Positions 54,903 through 63,893 are shown, numbered from the stretch's first letter. The stretch: 64,000 bases of DNA from Bacteroidales bacterium (GCA_016709025.1 JADJEQ010000040.1:114981-178980); one strand, 5' to 3'. The notes: a model not told the origin generated them from the sequence alone. Made by a program: numbers and translations.

Positions 54903-55368
54903 TATGTTTCGCTTCCGGTTCTTGTTTACCAACTCAGTCACTTTTACTTTTTCCATCAGTTACGCAGCTTATTACAATTACCTGAACGTTGTGAACTGCT
55001 GGCATAAGATCATTGGCTTTTCAGATTTCCCACTGCTGGGCAATAGCGCCAATCTTATCTTTATTAATTCAACATCAGGCTTGAAAGCCGCATTCTCTTT
55101 TTATAACAATGGACAGGTTCAGCCTCCTAACAATACTGCTGATAACAAATTCTTCAGTATTCTTCCCAATACTCCATATACGGTCACTGTAACCAGGAAT
55201 AAGGATTCTTATGAAGTTTTGTTCCATGATAAAGAGTCCCGCAGCACCATCTTTTCTATGATGCCCGGGCGCTTTTGCAATGCCCTATATGTAAGCCATC
55301 CGGGGTTGGGTGGATTATTTACCCTGGACAATGACATAATCATCACAATCGAGCATCTTAAAAACTGA
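54853..55368 (+). CDS. Hypothetical phage protein, beta-rich
   Basis: 171 residues, overlapping the glycosyltransferase end by 50 bases in another frame. Strand-rich: FRFRFLFTNSVTFTFSISYA, WHKIIGFSDFPLLGNSANLI, TPYTVTVTRNKDSYEVLFHD. Not recognised; a lectin-like or virion surface role is a guess only. No signal peptide. Confidence 0.6.
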   Translation: MKTITFLIQAGHYLANNMFRFRFLFTNSVTFTFSISYAAYYNYLNVVNCWHKIIGFSDFPLLGNSANLIFINSTSGLKAAFSFYNNGQVQPPNNTADNKFFSILPNTPYTVTVTRNKDSYEVLFHDKESRSTIFSMMPGRFCNALYVSHPGLGGLFTLDNDIIITIEHLKN

Positions 55369-55396
55369 TTGTTAAATCCTTGTAATCCTAAAAAAA

Positions 55397-55624
55397 ATGA
55401 AAACATCCGACACTCAAATTCTCGTTTCACTTTTAAAAGAAATTCGTTCTGCCTCTGAAAACAGGCTGGTCAGTGTAAGAGAGATACCTCTTTCCCCCAT
55501 GTTTACAGAACGTAATATCCACTCAGAAGACAGGGTTACAATAATGAGTTTCCTGAAAGACAAAATTCTTCAGCACACAGGGGTTAAAGCAGGCCTTAAA
55601 TACAGATGGCAGGCAGAAAAGTGA
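55397..55624 (+). CDS. Small hypothetical phage protein
   Basis: 75 residues (MKTSDTQILVSLLKEIRSAS, VTIMSFLKDKILQHTGVKAG). Mostly helical and charged. Not recognised. Overlaps the start of the next gene by 19 bases. Confidence 0.6.
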   Translation: MKTSDTQILVSLLKEIRSASENRLVSVREIPLSPMFTERNIHSEDRVTIMSFLKDKILQHTGVKAGLKYRWQAEK

Positions 55625-55970
55625 TTGTCAATGCTGAAAAAAGAACAATCTGACTTCCAGGATTATTGAAAGAAATGTAGGATCTAAAGGGGTCATCCTT
55701 TACAATAACCGCCTGCATGAGGCTTATGTCAGCAAAGTAACCAAGTATCCTTTGGAGAAACCTTCCTACGAAGTTCTGATAACTGTCGATTCTCACAATG
55801 TATTACTTCCGGACCAGATGATATTCCCTGATGTTGCGGCCATTTGCCTTTTCCTTGAAAAGACTTACAGAAAGTTTGATCCGGAGGTCAGTATAGTGTC
55901 CGAAGAATCATTTCTTTTGGAAAAATCTAAAATTGAACCGGAAAAAGCCGCGCAAATGGCGATAGCCTGA
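55606..55970 (+). pseudogene. Hypothetical phage protein, one frame break
   Basis: ATG at 55606 gives MAGRKVIVNAEKRTI and a stop at ~55651. Adding one base in the A-run near 55648 continues as NLTSRIIERNVGSKGVILYN, KPSYEVLITVDSHNVLLPDQ and so on to 55970, about 121 residues. Function unknown. The alternative TTG start at 55752 would lose half the protein. Confidence 0.65.
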
Positions 55971-56482
55971 TCATTCATTTTCTTCTGCTGTCAGGGCGAC
56001 ATTGACTTGTTGCCATATTTTTTGCTTTTTTCCCGCGCCCCTTTACCGTAAAGAACAATAATAGTGCTTCAGTACGGCACTTGAATTTTCATTGTTTTTA
56101 AATGGTTGATTGCCATATACATACATACTATTTATTTTTTTACTCTTTTTTTTAACAATATACTTATACACAAATAAGAGAAAAACTGTGCTTTCGTACG
56201 CACTATTTTTTTGACTTCGAAAAACAAGTCAGAGTAAGAATTGCAGGTGCACTGTTTTTGCACGATTCAGCACCGTTTGCACCTGGTAGCACGAAAACTT
56301 AATAAGGCACTATCTGCTAATTACTTATAGATTTTTTGCACCATTGCACGGCTGCACGATTTTTTTAGCGATTTACCAGAAGTACCCTGAAAGAGAAATG
56401 CAAATTATATTGATTAAATCAATATAATTTGCTTAAATCTACTTAAACCTCTAATTTAGTACCTTCATAAACACTCAATTAA
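55971..56482. other. AT-rich non-coding region of the prophage
   Basis: About 510 bases between the early and structural genes. Repeated TGCACGATT/GCACCG words (56220-56360) and a 33-nt perfect palindrome (56400-56432). No ORF with family resemblance. It could hold the late promoter, an origin or a repressor-binding array. Confidence 0.5.
56400..56432. repeat. 33-nt perfect palindrome
   Basis: GCAAATTATATTGATT and AATCAATATAATTTGC are exact reverse complements around a single central A. It is 50 bases before the first late gene. Operator, cruciform or terminator are possible. Confidence 0.88.
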
Positions 56483-57001
56483 ATGTCAAGTCCGATCACC
56501 GTAAATATCAGGATGGCCCCATATCTTATTCAATATCTTGAAAACAAATATGGCCCTCAACCCATCGCTTTTCCACGTAAGGACCGTTTTGGCAGCGTGC
56601 TGCCTCAACTTACCAGAAAACCTACCATGGAGGAGTTTCAGTTTGAGCATTACGGGCCAAGCACACTCACAGTTGTACTTCCATTTAACCAGGAAAAGAA
56701 TGTTCTTTATCATAACTTCATACCTGCCAGTGCACAGGCAATGTTCGAGAGCATGATCCATAAAGAATTTCTTACAGGATTTCACAGTTTTATGAATGAT
56801 GCCTATAACTGCAAGGTGGAGATTACAGAATCAATCAATGTATTCATTGATATCCACCGGATGGATTATTCATGTTTTGATATGCTGGTTAAGGAACGGC
56901 AACGGTACATGAACGGGCTTCGTTTAAACAGGTGGAGACAGAATAAAAAGCGTCAGTTAAATGATCAGATTGTCCGCTCTGCAACGATTGTTAACGCATG
57001 A
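56483..57001 (+). CDS. Hypothetical phage protein
   Basis: 172 residues (ITVNIRMAPYLIQYLENKYG, VEITESINVFIDIHRMDYSC). C-terminal basic region (RLNRWRQNKKRQLNDQI) hints at nucleic-acid contact. Not recognised, though proteins of this type occur before the capsid genes of Bacteroidota prophages. Confidence 0.6.
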   Translation: MSSPITVNIRMAPYLIQYLENKYGPQPIAFPRKDRFGSVLPQLTRKPTMEEFQFEHYGPSTLTVVLPFNQEKNVLYHNFIPASAQAMFESMIHKEFLTGFHSFMNDAYNCKVEITESINVFIDIHRMDYSCFDMLVKERQRYMNGLRLNRWRQNKKRQLNDQIVRSATIVNA

Positions 57002-57043
57002 ATACTTATGAAACACTTTTTACTTCTTTAAAAATACCGCCCT

Positions 57044-57529
57044 ATGAACTTTCCCCAGATCGCTGAAATGGATAACCAGGGTGGAAACCTGTTGTTTTAT
57101 TATTTACCCCTTGGCAATGTTTCTTTGATTCCAAGACCGGTCAACGGGACGGTTTTGACTGCCATTTCCCTGAAAGGGGTTTCAGACTGGTTTTTGGGGT
57201 ATTCAACCAATGATCTGTTATCCCTTGAAAGCCAGTTGGTGTCGAATGAGAACGGCAGTTATTACGAAAACTCTGTGAAGGGTTTTTATCCAAAACCTTC
57301 AGCGAACTTTATAGAATACTTATATGCCATCCGGCATGGTAAGTTTATTCTCCTGGTTAAAGACAGCAATGAAAGGATCCGGATTGTGGGAAGCCTGGCG
57401 CAACCATGCACATTATCATTTTTAGAAAGAACAGGTTCACGCGCGCAGGATCTTCCCGGAGTGAGCTTTGAGTTCAGGTGTGACAGCTATAATCCGTGTT
57501 ATTTTTACCCGTTTGATCCATCTGTTTAA
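57044..57529 (+). CDS. Hypothetical phage structural-module protein
   Basis: 161 residues, beta-rich: NQGGNLLFYYLPLGNVSLIP, GKFILLVKDSNERIRIVGSL, LPGVSFEFRCDSYNPCYFY. A compact domain of the tail-tube or head-completion type would fit, but no family was recognised. Confidence 0.6.
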   Translation: MNFPQIAEMDNQGGNLLFYYLPLGNVSLIPRPVNGTVLTAISLKGVSDWFLGYSTNDLLSLESQLVSNENGSYYENSVKGFYPKPSANFIEYLYAIRHGKFILLVKDSNERIRIVGSLAQPCTLSFLERTGSRAQDLPGVSFEFRCDSYNPCYFYPFDPSV

Positions 57530-57611
57530 CATCCTGTTTCCTGATTCCAGGCTATGCCTGTCCTTTTTGTTTGAATCTCCCTAAATTATCATTGCAGCCT
57601 AATCGGGCGCA

Positions 57612-58906
57612 ATGTCATTCTTACTGCTTTCTGCAATCCTTCGCAATCCATGGTACATTGACCATGATTTTGTTGTATCGCATGCCCCCTGATTGCAAAC
57701 CTGCTTTCCAAAGGACCCGTGCATTTCCCGGGAACACTTTCGGAAGAATTATCCCGAGTTCCTTATGCCATCGCTGCAGCTTCAGCGGTCTCTGTGCCGG
57801 GTAGCATAAGGGAAGGGTACAATTACGATAGTATCCCAAAAGGTTCAAAAGCAGTAATTCCTATAAAAGGAGTTCTGCTAAAGGAGGACCAGGATGATGG
57901 ATGCGGCTACTTTGTAGCCGGCATGAATACCCTGGCTGCACGTATTCATGAGGCCGATTTACATGAAAACATTGATTCCATTATCCTTCACTTCGACTCT
58001 CCCGGTGGGACAGTCGATGGCACTCATGCCCTGGCAGATGCCGTGAAGAATGTTCAAAAACCAATTGTTGCCTTTGTAGATGGGATGCTTGGTTCGGCTG
58101 CCTATTTCATAGCCAGTTCCTGTGATTCCATTATCGCGGAAAACACCAGCGCGTTGATTGGCAGTATCGGGACCATGATCAGTATGGTGGATGAACAACC
58201 CTACTTTGAAAAGATGGGTGTTAAGTTCCACAACATTGTATCCGATCTCTCCCCTGATAAGAATGCCGATTTCATGGCAGCCCGGGAAGGCGATTACAAT
58301 CCTATCAAAAAGAACCTTCTTAATCCTTTCGCGAAGATCTTCCAGGATTATGTGCAGTCAAACCGCCCGGAGTTAAGCGGGGATTCAATACAGGGGAAAG
58401 TATTCCTGGCAGAAGAAGCCCTGAAGCGAAAACTCATTGACAGCATCGGCCCGATTCAATCGGCTGTCTCTGCCCTTGAACAGATGACTGTATTATCCGG
58501 CCAATCAACCAATACTAAAACCCGTTCCACAATGAAAAATTTACCATTACTGATTGCTTTACTCTCGGTTGAAGTACTGGAATCAACCGATGAAGGTGTT
58601 TTTTTAAACGAAGAGCAGCTCCAGTTGATTGAGCAGAGAATTGCTGCAGCTATTGCCCAGGAGAAACTTCTGCAAACGGCAAATGATTTAAACGCTGGCC
58701 AGTCCCTGGAAATTACCAATGCCAAAGCTGAGATCGTTCAGCTCAACGAACAGATTGCAGAGCTTAAGAAATTACCCGCGGTCATTCCTGCAGCTGCCGC
58801 TTCTTCTTCAGACAGGATCCCGGATTCAACAGAAGATATCATCCAGGCCTGTGAAACCCTTTCAACCAGTGATGCCATTGCCGCTGTGCGTAAAGGCGGA
58901 TACTAA
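57612..58906 (+). pseudogene. Phage capsid S49-family protease with scaffold-like tail, one frame break
   Basis: ATG at 57612 gives MSFLLLSAILRNPWYIDHDF. One base lost in the C-run near 57679 stops this frame; adding it continues as NLLSKGPVHFPGTLSEELSR. The protease domain is complete: IILHFDSPGGTVDGTHALAD, DGMLGSAAYFIASSC with the catalytic Ser, SALIGSIGTMISM, and KRKLIDSIGP. After residue ~295 a low-complexity Glu/Gln/Ala-rich part (EEQLQLIEQRIAAAIAQEKL) looks like a scaffold, with an in-frame ATG at 58532. It should process the capsid during assembly. The frame from GTG 57719 alone is also long. Confidence 0.82.
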
Positions 58907-58939
58907 GTACCTGTTCTTAACCCTTTAAATCCAAATCCA

Positions 58940-59977
58940 ATGCCTCCAATCATTAATGCAGATTCCTTAAACCGTACTTCAGAAAAGTACAACCCGGTAT
59001 TACAGGTACTTCCTTTTGAAATGCTCGAAGCCATCCTGAGCGAGTTAGGCATTAACCTGCTCGAAGTTGCCGGTAAAGACACCATTGTTACCTTCAACCG
59101 CCTGGGCGGACTCTCCAAACCTTATGTTTCCGGGACCATTGAATATGGCAACCTGGGTAAGGCAACCGAACGCAGCCTTGAAGTGCAGACTGCTTACGCT
59201 GCCCTGAAAGATCATATCATGAATTACAGGGGGACACTTATTGGCACCAATACCCCGGAGGCCGAAAAGGTGGACAACAAGACCAAGAAACATCCACTGG
59301 AATATCTTATCCTCAGGGAGAAGATCAAGACCATTTCAGAAGATATCATCAATGCCTTGTTCTTCGCTGAAAGAGATGTAACGGACCGTTCACCGATGGG
59401 TATGTTCGACGGGTTTTCAAAGCTGATCGCCAATGAAGTCGCGCTGAGCGCTGTTTCAACTGTGAAAGGTAACATGTCATCGACCGGTCCCATTGTTGCC
59501 CCGGTCAATACCACGGATACAACAGCTTATGATCAGCTGGTGGATTTTATCCGTTCAGCACATCCTTTCCTTCGCAAGAACTGCGTTCTTTATCTCAGTA
59601 ACGCCACATTGTTTGCTGCCCAGGATGCTTTGGGCAATAAGATTCCCGGAAAGGATGTGATGGAATATGACATTTTCCTTAATCACCTGAAAGGAAAAAC
59701 CTTTACCCCGAACCTTACGCTGCGCACCCATTACTGTTTGGGAAGCGGAGATCAGCTGATCCTGACCATTCCGCAGAACTTCGACCTGGGGCTCAATACC
59801 AAGGGGGATGAAAAGTTTGTTCAGGTGCGCTCTCCTTTCGAAGACCCCAACTTTATCCAGTTCTGGTCACAGTGGGATGCCGGGGCACGCATACGCAGCA
59901 TCCATCCCAAGACTTTCATGATCAACGACGGTGTGCCCGTTTCAACTGAAATGAGCGGCGATTATATCGTTTCCTAA
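58940..59977 (+). CDS. Probable phage major capsid protein
   Basis: 345 residues directly after the capsid protease/scaffold gene, the classical place. LEAILSELGINLLEVAGKDT, KHPLEYLILREKIKTISEDI, NALFFAERDVTDRSPMGMFDGFS-type sequence and FVQVRSPFEDPNFIQFWSQW, GARIRSIHPKTFMIND fit an HK97-type capsid with E-loop, P domain and A domain. Identity rests on position and fold impression, not on a recognised signature. Confidence 0.72.
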   Translation: MPPIINADSLNRTSEKYNPVLQVLPFEMLEAILSELGINLLEVAGKDTIVTFNRLGGLSKPYVSGTIEYGNLGKATERSLEVQTAYAALKDHIMNYRGTLIGTNTPEAEKVDNKTKKHPLEYLILREKIKTISEDIINALFFAERDVTDRSPMGMFDGFSKLIANEVALSAVSTVKGNMSSTGPIVAPVNTTDTTAYDQLVDFIRSAHPFLRKNCVLYLSNATLFAAQDALGNKIPGKDVMEYDIFLNHLKGKTFTPNLTLRTHYCLGSGDQLILTIPQNFDLGLNTKGDEKFVQVRSPFEDPNFIQFWSQWDAGARIRSIHPKTFMINDGVPVSTEMSGDYIVS

Positions 59978-60039
59978 AACAAAGGGGGGAAACCCCCTTT
60001 GACCTTGTCAAATTCAACAACTTAATCAATCCTTGAAAA

Positions 60040-60729
60040 ATGAAAACTTCAAAAAATATAATCCGCTCCCTTAAAATGCTGATTGGCCTGGCATTTCTTG
60101 TTTTCAGCGTTACACAGTTCTTTATGGGGCCTTCTCTGGGGGTTAACGATCTCGTTGCTCCAGGCCTGGCAATGGCCTTTACTTTTGGGGACCTTGAATG
60201 GGAAGATGAACCTGAAAACATGGGAGGGCTTACCAGTGAAATGTACATCGGGCTCTCCGGGCATATTGTGACCTGGCCAACGCTTGCCTTAAATCCAACG
60301 ACTGATGAACAGGCAGTTACACTTCAAGGCACCTTTGTCATGGCTGCCGACAAACATTTTATCAAGGTTTATTCTACCCCTGACACTGCCAAGCTTGAAC
60401 CCGAAAACCAGGGTGAAACAGACGGCCAGAGCTTCAGGCAGAAGGGGGAACTTTTTTATCCGGGGACCCGCAAGGAGGCCATCGCTTTCGCGCGTAAAAT
60501 TAATAACGCCAGGGGGTGCATCATTGGCATTGACCCGAACTCAGGAGAAAGGTATGTTGTTGGCTCAAAGGACAAGCCGGTTTATTTCAAGCCTTCCATT
60601 TCTACCGGGGGGGCCGCTGCTGACCGCAGGGGCGTGAAACTGGAGTTCAGCTCGGATTCATTTTTGCCCTTCGCTTTTTACGATGGAGCAATTCCGCTGT
60701 CTGCAGGTGATATCCCGGCCATCTCTTAA
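60040..60729 (+). CDS. Phage structural protein with N-terminal hydrophobic segment
   Basis: 229 residues. Residues ~10-30 are hydrophobic (MLIGLAFLVFSVTQFFMGPS), unusual for a virion protein and perhaps a wrong start or a membrane stage. The rest: FTFGDLEWEDEPENMGGL, ARGCIIGIDPNSGERYVVGS, GVKLEFSSDSFLPFAFYDG. GERYVVGSKDKP resembles tail-tube-like or head-decoration proteins of Bacteroidota phages. Follows the capsid gene by 62 bases. Confidence 0.6.
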   Translation: MKTSKNIIRSLKMLIGLAFLVFSVTQFFMGPSLGVNDLVAPGLAMAFTFGDLEWEDEPENMGGLTSEMYIGLSGHIVTWPTLALNPTTDEQAVTLQGTFVMAADKHFIKVYSTPDTAKLEPENQGETDGQSFRQKGELFYPGTRKEAIAFARKINNARGCIIGIDPNSGERYVVGSKDKPVYFKPSISTGGAAADRRGVKLEFSSDSFLPFAFYDGAIPLSAGDIPAIS

Positions 60730-61011
60730 ATGAGCAGGCTCTTTGTTTTAACAGGTATTCAAAGCCCTGGAAAGGTCAACCTGCGAACTCACGGGACCGT
60801 TAACCTTGAAGATATCTCTGACGAGCTGGCCATCGAACTCTTTAAGGCAGGTTGCCCTTTTCTTTATCCTACAAAAGAATACTTCGCGGTTCTTTATCCG
60901 GATGGTTTTCCGATATGTGTATCTGAATTGAAAGAGTCAAAGATTACAGTGATAAACAAATCAGAAGGGCCTTCGGATAAGGGCAAAAGGGCTAAAAAGA
61001 GAAAAGCCTGA
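60730..61011 (+). CDS. Small hypothetical phage protein
   Basis: 93 residues, starting on the base after the previous stop. SRLFVLTGIQSPGKVNLRTH, EDISDELAIELFKAGCPFLY and a Lys-rich tail (KGKRAKKRKA). A small head-tail or assembly factor is possible; not recognised. A strong terminator follows. Confidence 0.6.
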   Translation: MSRLFVLTGIQSPGKVNLRTHGTVNLEDISDELAIELFKAGCPFLYPTKEYFAVLYPDGFPICVSELKESKITVINKSEGPSDKGKRAKKRKA

Positions 61012-61031
61012 CAAAACTATTCTAAACTTTC

Positions 61032-61066
61032 AATCCCGCTCTGCTGGCGCAGCGGGATTTTTTTTT
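61032..61066 (+). terminator. Intrinsic terminator in the structural module
   Basis: AATCCCGCT and AGCGGGATT form a perfect 9-bp stem with a 10-base loop, followed by a run of T. It ends the capsid transcript before the second glycosyltransferase. Confidence 0.9.
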
Positions 61067-61072
61067 CATTCT

Positions 61073-61777
61073 ATGGACAGAATATCCTGCAACATGGCCT
61101 CGATGCCATCCAGAGAGCGCTCTTTGGAAGAAACATTGAACAGCATATTGCCGCAGTGTGACGAAGTGAATGTTTACCTGAACAACTATGATCATGTACC
61201 TTCGTTTTTACGCCATGGTAAAATTCGTGTTTATCGCAGCCAGGACTTTATAGGGGATCTTGGGGATGTTGGCAAGTTCTTTGGCTGCGATTCATGGAAC
61301 GGGTATGCTTTTACCATAGATGATAAAATCATTTACCCACCGGATTATGTTTCAACCATGATCGCGGCAATAGAAAAGCATAAGCGAAAAGCGGTCGTTA
61401 GTCAGCATGGGAGGATACTGAAACCATTTTCAAAATCTTATTACCATGACCATCTGCAGTCGGTCAGGTGCCTGGATGAAAACCCGGCAGATTTGTTTGC
61501 ACATGTCCTGGGGACAGGTGTGATGGCCTTTCATACAGATACATTTTCAGTTAAGCTTGGACACTTCCCTTCAACCAATATGTCAGATATCTGGATGAGC
61601 ATTGCACTGCAGAAAGCCAGTATCCCGGTTTTACTGCTTAAACACCCTGCCAGGTGGATACAGTTAAGCCAGCTTCATGATAAAAGATACTCCATATCTG
61701 CTTTTTGCAGTGGCAATGACAAGCCACAGACAGCGGCAGTCAATTCCATAAGGTGGACCATAAGAACCTGTCCTTGA
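61073..61777 (+). CDS. Second phage-encoded glycosyltransferase-like protein
   Basis: 234 residues. SCNMASMPSRERSLEETLNS, ILPQCDEVNVYLNNYDHVPS, SWNGYAFTIDDKIIYPPDYV and HVLGTGVMAFHTDTF, STNMSDIWMSIALQKASIPV. GDLGDVGKFF and TIDDKIIYP match GT-A proteins that read the sugar-nucleotide through a DD motif. Its start is 7 bases after a terminator, so it is transcribed separately. The role is unknown. Confidence 0.7.
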   Translation: MDRISCNMASMPSRERSLEETLNSILPQCDEVNVYLNNYDHVPSFLRHGKIRVYRSQDFIGDLGDVGKFFGCDSWNGYAFTIDDKIIYPPDYVSTMIAAIEKHKRKAVVSQHGRILKPFSKSYYHDHLQSVRCLDENPADLFAHVLGTGVMAFHTDTFSVKLGHFPSTNMSDIWMSIALQKASIPVLLLKHPARWIQLSQLHDKRYSISAFCSGNDKPQTAAVNSIRWTIRTCP

Positions 61778-61791
61778 TTTTTGCAGCTGCA

Positions 61792-61820
61792 GGTTTTAAT
61801 GTTGCAGCAACATTAAAACC
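61792..61820. repeat. 29-nt inverted repeat before a phage gene
   Basis: GGTTTTAATGTTG-CAG-CAACATTAAAACC, perfect 13-bp arms, ending 6 bases before the next start codon. It may be an operator, terminator or a translation-blocking hairpin. Confidence 0.8.
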
Positions 61821-61826
61821 AATTGT

Positions 61827-62123
61827 ATGGTAAATATCTTTTCCTGGCTTGCCGACCCTAAACGGTCATACCTTGACGGTATGAACCTTTTGAAATCCCT
61901 TAAACCAAAGGAACTACCCTATTATTCACAGTTCGTTGAGCCCGATCCGGGCAGCTACCAGTTCCGGATGCTTTATTCCGTGATACAGAATATTGCACGC
62001 AAAACAGCGCAGAACACTGTGAGGGTTGATTCACCCTCAATCAGTGTTCAGCAGATTAAAACCATGGTGAAGGCTTCCAAAGAAAAGAAGTCTGGGATTG
62101 TGGTTGTTTCAATCCATTGGTAG
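61827..62123 (+). CDS. Hypothetical phage protein, possibly the N-terminal half of a larger gene
   Basis: 98 residues (NIFSWLADPKRSYLDGMNLL, DPGSYQFRMLYSVIQNIARK). It ends VVVSIHW 26 bases inside the next frame, which continues with compatible sequence (SIGRRKGIARGYANTYF). A +1 frame break near 62110 may split one ~236-residue protein. Function unknown. Confidence 0.55.
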   Translation: MVNIFSWLADPKRSYLDGMNLLKSLKPKELPYYSQFVEPDPGSYQFRMLYSVIQNIARKTAQNTVRVDSPSISVQQIKTMVKASKEKKSGIVVVSIHW

Positions 62124-62538
62124 ACGTAAAGGAATTGCCAGAGGATATGCAAACACTTACTTCTCGACAAAGAAGTTAACCGTTGACATTGCCCGTGAAC
62201 ACGTTCGTTTGAAAAGCGCTGCAACGGACGATGAGCGTAAGGGTCTGTTAGCTGATATTACCCGTATGGAATCTTTAAGGGCATCCAACTGGAAATCCAT
62301 TGACTCCTGGTGGGAGGAAAACAAGTTGCCAAAAGAAACTTTGCCAACTGTGTTGCCGGACGCTAAGCAAATAGCCCGGGATGCTTTGAGCCGGAACAAA
62401 CGGATCAATACTTTAAAGATCAATATGTCAAGGGCTTTAAAGGAGCTAAAAACAATGACCGGTAAAAAAGCGGAAGCAAGAAACCTAAGAATAGATGCCT
62501 GGAACAAGGAACTAAATGAGCTCGAAAAAATCCAATAG
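62098..62538 (+). CDS. Hypothetical phage protein, possibly the C-terminal half of the preceding gene
   Basis: 146 codons from a weak TTG; helical and basic (KLTVDIAREHVRLKSAATDD, NTLKINMSRALKELKTMTGK). No good start codon of its own, which supports a frame break with the preceding ORF. Function unknown. Confidence 0.5.
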   Translation: MWLFQSIGRRKGIARGYANTYFSTKKLTVDIAREHVRLKSAATDDERKGLLADITRMESLRASNWKSIDSWWEENKLPKETLPTVLPDAKQIARDALSRNKRINTLKINMSRALKELKTMTGKKAEARNLRIDAWNKELNELEKIQ

Positions 62539-63046
62539 CAGCAGCTTTATTTTCAGTGCCGGCAACATCATAGATGATTTTGGTTCGCTGGTGCCCGGAC
62601 ATTTCTATCACTACCTGAACCATGGGCAGTGGAGCCTTCATGATCTGTTAGAATTTGTTTTGAAATATACCGGGCCGGCCGAGGTTTTGGTGACAAGTTT
62701 CAGCCTTTCAGAAACCGCTATACGCGCTTTTGTCAGGCTGATGGATGAAGGGCTGATAACTGAACTTCAATGCCTTTTTGATGTCAGTACCAAACGAAAC
62801 AAGCTTGATCTTTTGATGTTCGCGCAAAACGTAACCTCTGAGGTTTACCTTTCATCCAACCATGCAAAGCTGATTTCAGTAAAATCAGCTCAAAAGCATG
62901 TTTTTATCAATACATCGGCCAACCTTACGGTTAACCGCCGTCATGAGTCAGGAATATTGATCACGGATAAGCAAATGGTTGATCAGTATTATACCGCTAT
63001 CCATGAAATATTTGATTCCGGTATCCTGCTAAATTTTGAAGAGTAA
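62516..63046 (+). CDS. Phospholipase D-like phage protein
   Basis: 176 residues. The catalytic block of a PLD-type fold is seen once: VYLSSNHAKLISVKSAQKHV (HxK) followed by FINTSANLTVNRRHESGILI with conserved Asn and Glu. The single copy suggests a dimer. The N-terminal half (HDLLEFVLKYTGPAEVLVTS) is the usual first half of this fold. Possible nuclease or phosphatidyl transferase activity is inferred. Overlaps the preceding gene by 23 bases and the next by one base (TAATG). Confidence 0.7.
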   Translation: MSSKKSNSSSFIFSAGNIIDDFGSLVPGHFYHYLNHGQWSLHDLLEFVLKYTGPAEVLVTSFSLSETAIRAFVRLMDEGLITELQCLFDVSTKRNKLDLLMFAQNVTSEVYLSSNHAKLISVKSAQKHVFINTSANLTVNRRHESGILITDKQMVDQYYTAIHEIFDSGILLNFEE

Positions 63047-63327
63047 TGTTGAGCGAAGAGCAATTGAACCAGGTCGAGGAATTTGCTTCCAACTTTATGA
63101 GTTGGCAGCAAATTGCCATTCTCCTGGAGTTCGATGAAGAAGCTTTCAGGGAATTGATGCTTGATCATTCCAGTGATGTTTATCGCAGGTATTTGAAGGG
63201 TAAAACCCTCAGCGCTTATGCCATCTCCAAAAGTATTGTCAAACTTGCCAAACTAGGCAGCCCACAGGCTGAAATCCTTGTTCGGGATGATATCAACCGC
63301 CAGGCAAATGCTGAAAACGAACTTTGA
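63046..63327 (+). CDS. Small phage packaging-module protein
   Basis: 93 residues: LNQVEEFASNFMSWQQIAIL, EFDEEAFRELMLDHSSDVY, KGKTLSAYAISKSIVKLAKL. Helical, HTH-like, as in helper proteins just before small terminases in Bacteroidota phages. Its stop overlaps the next ATG (TGATG). Confidence 0.65.
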   Translation: MLSEEQLNQVEEFASNFMSWQQIAILLEFDEEAFRELMLDHSSDVYRRYLKGKTLSAYAISKSIVKLAKLGSPQAEILVRDDINRQANAENEL

Positions 63328-63893
63328 TGCAAGTAGACGAAGCCACTAAGTTTGATAAAATACAGCGCAGTCTTTTCGAGGAAGACAGCCTTACGAAGTT
63401 ATCGGCCAAGGACCTTGAACTTCGTTCCCGTTACCAGGGGGTGTTTGTTGTCTGGATTGAGAATCCGCATTACACGGACAGGGAAATTGTCAGGTTTATT
63501 ATTCAGCAGCATGGCATAAGCCGCACACAGGCTTATCATGACTTGCAGCGCATTAAAACAATGCTGGGCAATGTACGTAACGCCGCCAAGGAATGGCAGC
63601 GTTATGCCGTCATTGAAATGTGCAAGGAAGCGTTCAACATCGCGAAGAAGAAGGGCGATGTAAAGTCAATGGTCATGGCCATTGATAAACTGGGCAAATA
63701 TACCAAACTTGATAAGGATGAACAGGAAGCCCTTCCCTGGGATCAGCTGCTGCCCCCGCAGCTGGAACCCACTTCTGATATTTCGGTATTGAAGATTACC
63801 CGTAGCCCGGATTTTGAAAAGCAGGTTCAGAAGTTAAAACGTAAATACCTGGGCGAGGAAGTTCAGGTGGAGGACGCGGATGTCGTTGATTAA
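63327..63893 (+). CDS. Putative small terminase subunit
   Basis: 188 residues from the ATG at 63327, which overlaps the previous stop; a TTG one codon earlier is not needed. N-terminal DNA-binding-like part (NPHYTDREIVRFIIQQHGIS, RTQAYHDLQRIKTMLGNV), a helical middle (MCKEAFNIAKKKGDVKSMVM), and an acidic tail. It precedes the large terminase, overlapping it by 14 bases. Small terminases recognise the pac/cos site. Confidence 0.72.
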   Translation: MQVDEATKFDKIQRSLFEEDSLTKLSAKDLELRSRYQGVFVVWIENPHYTDREIVRFIIQQHGISRTQAYHDLQRIKTMLGNVRNAAKEWQRYAVIEMCKEAFNIAKKKGDVKSMVMAIDKLGKYTKLDKDEQEALPWDQLLPPQLEPTSDISVLKITRSPDFEKQVQKLKRKYLGEEVQVEDADVVD

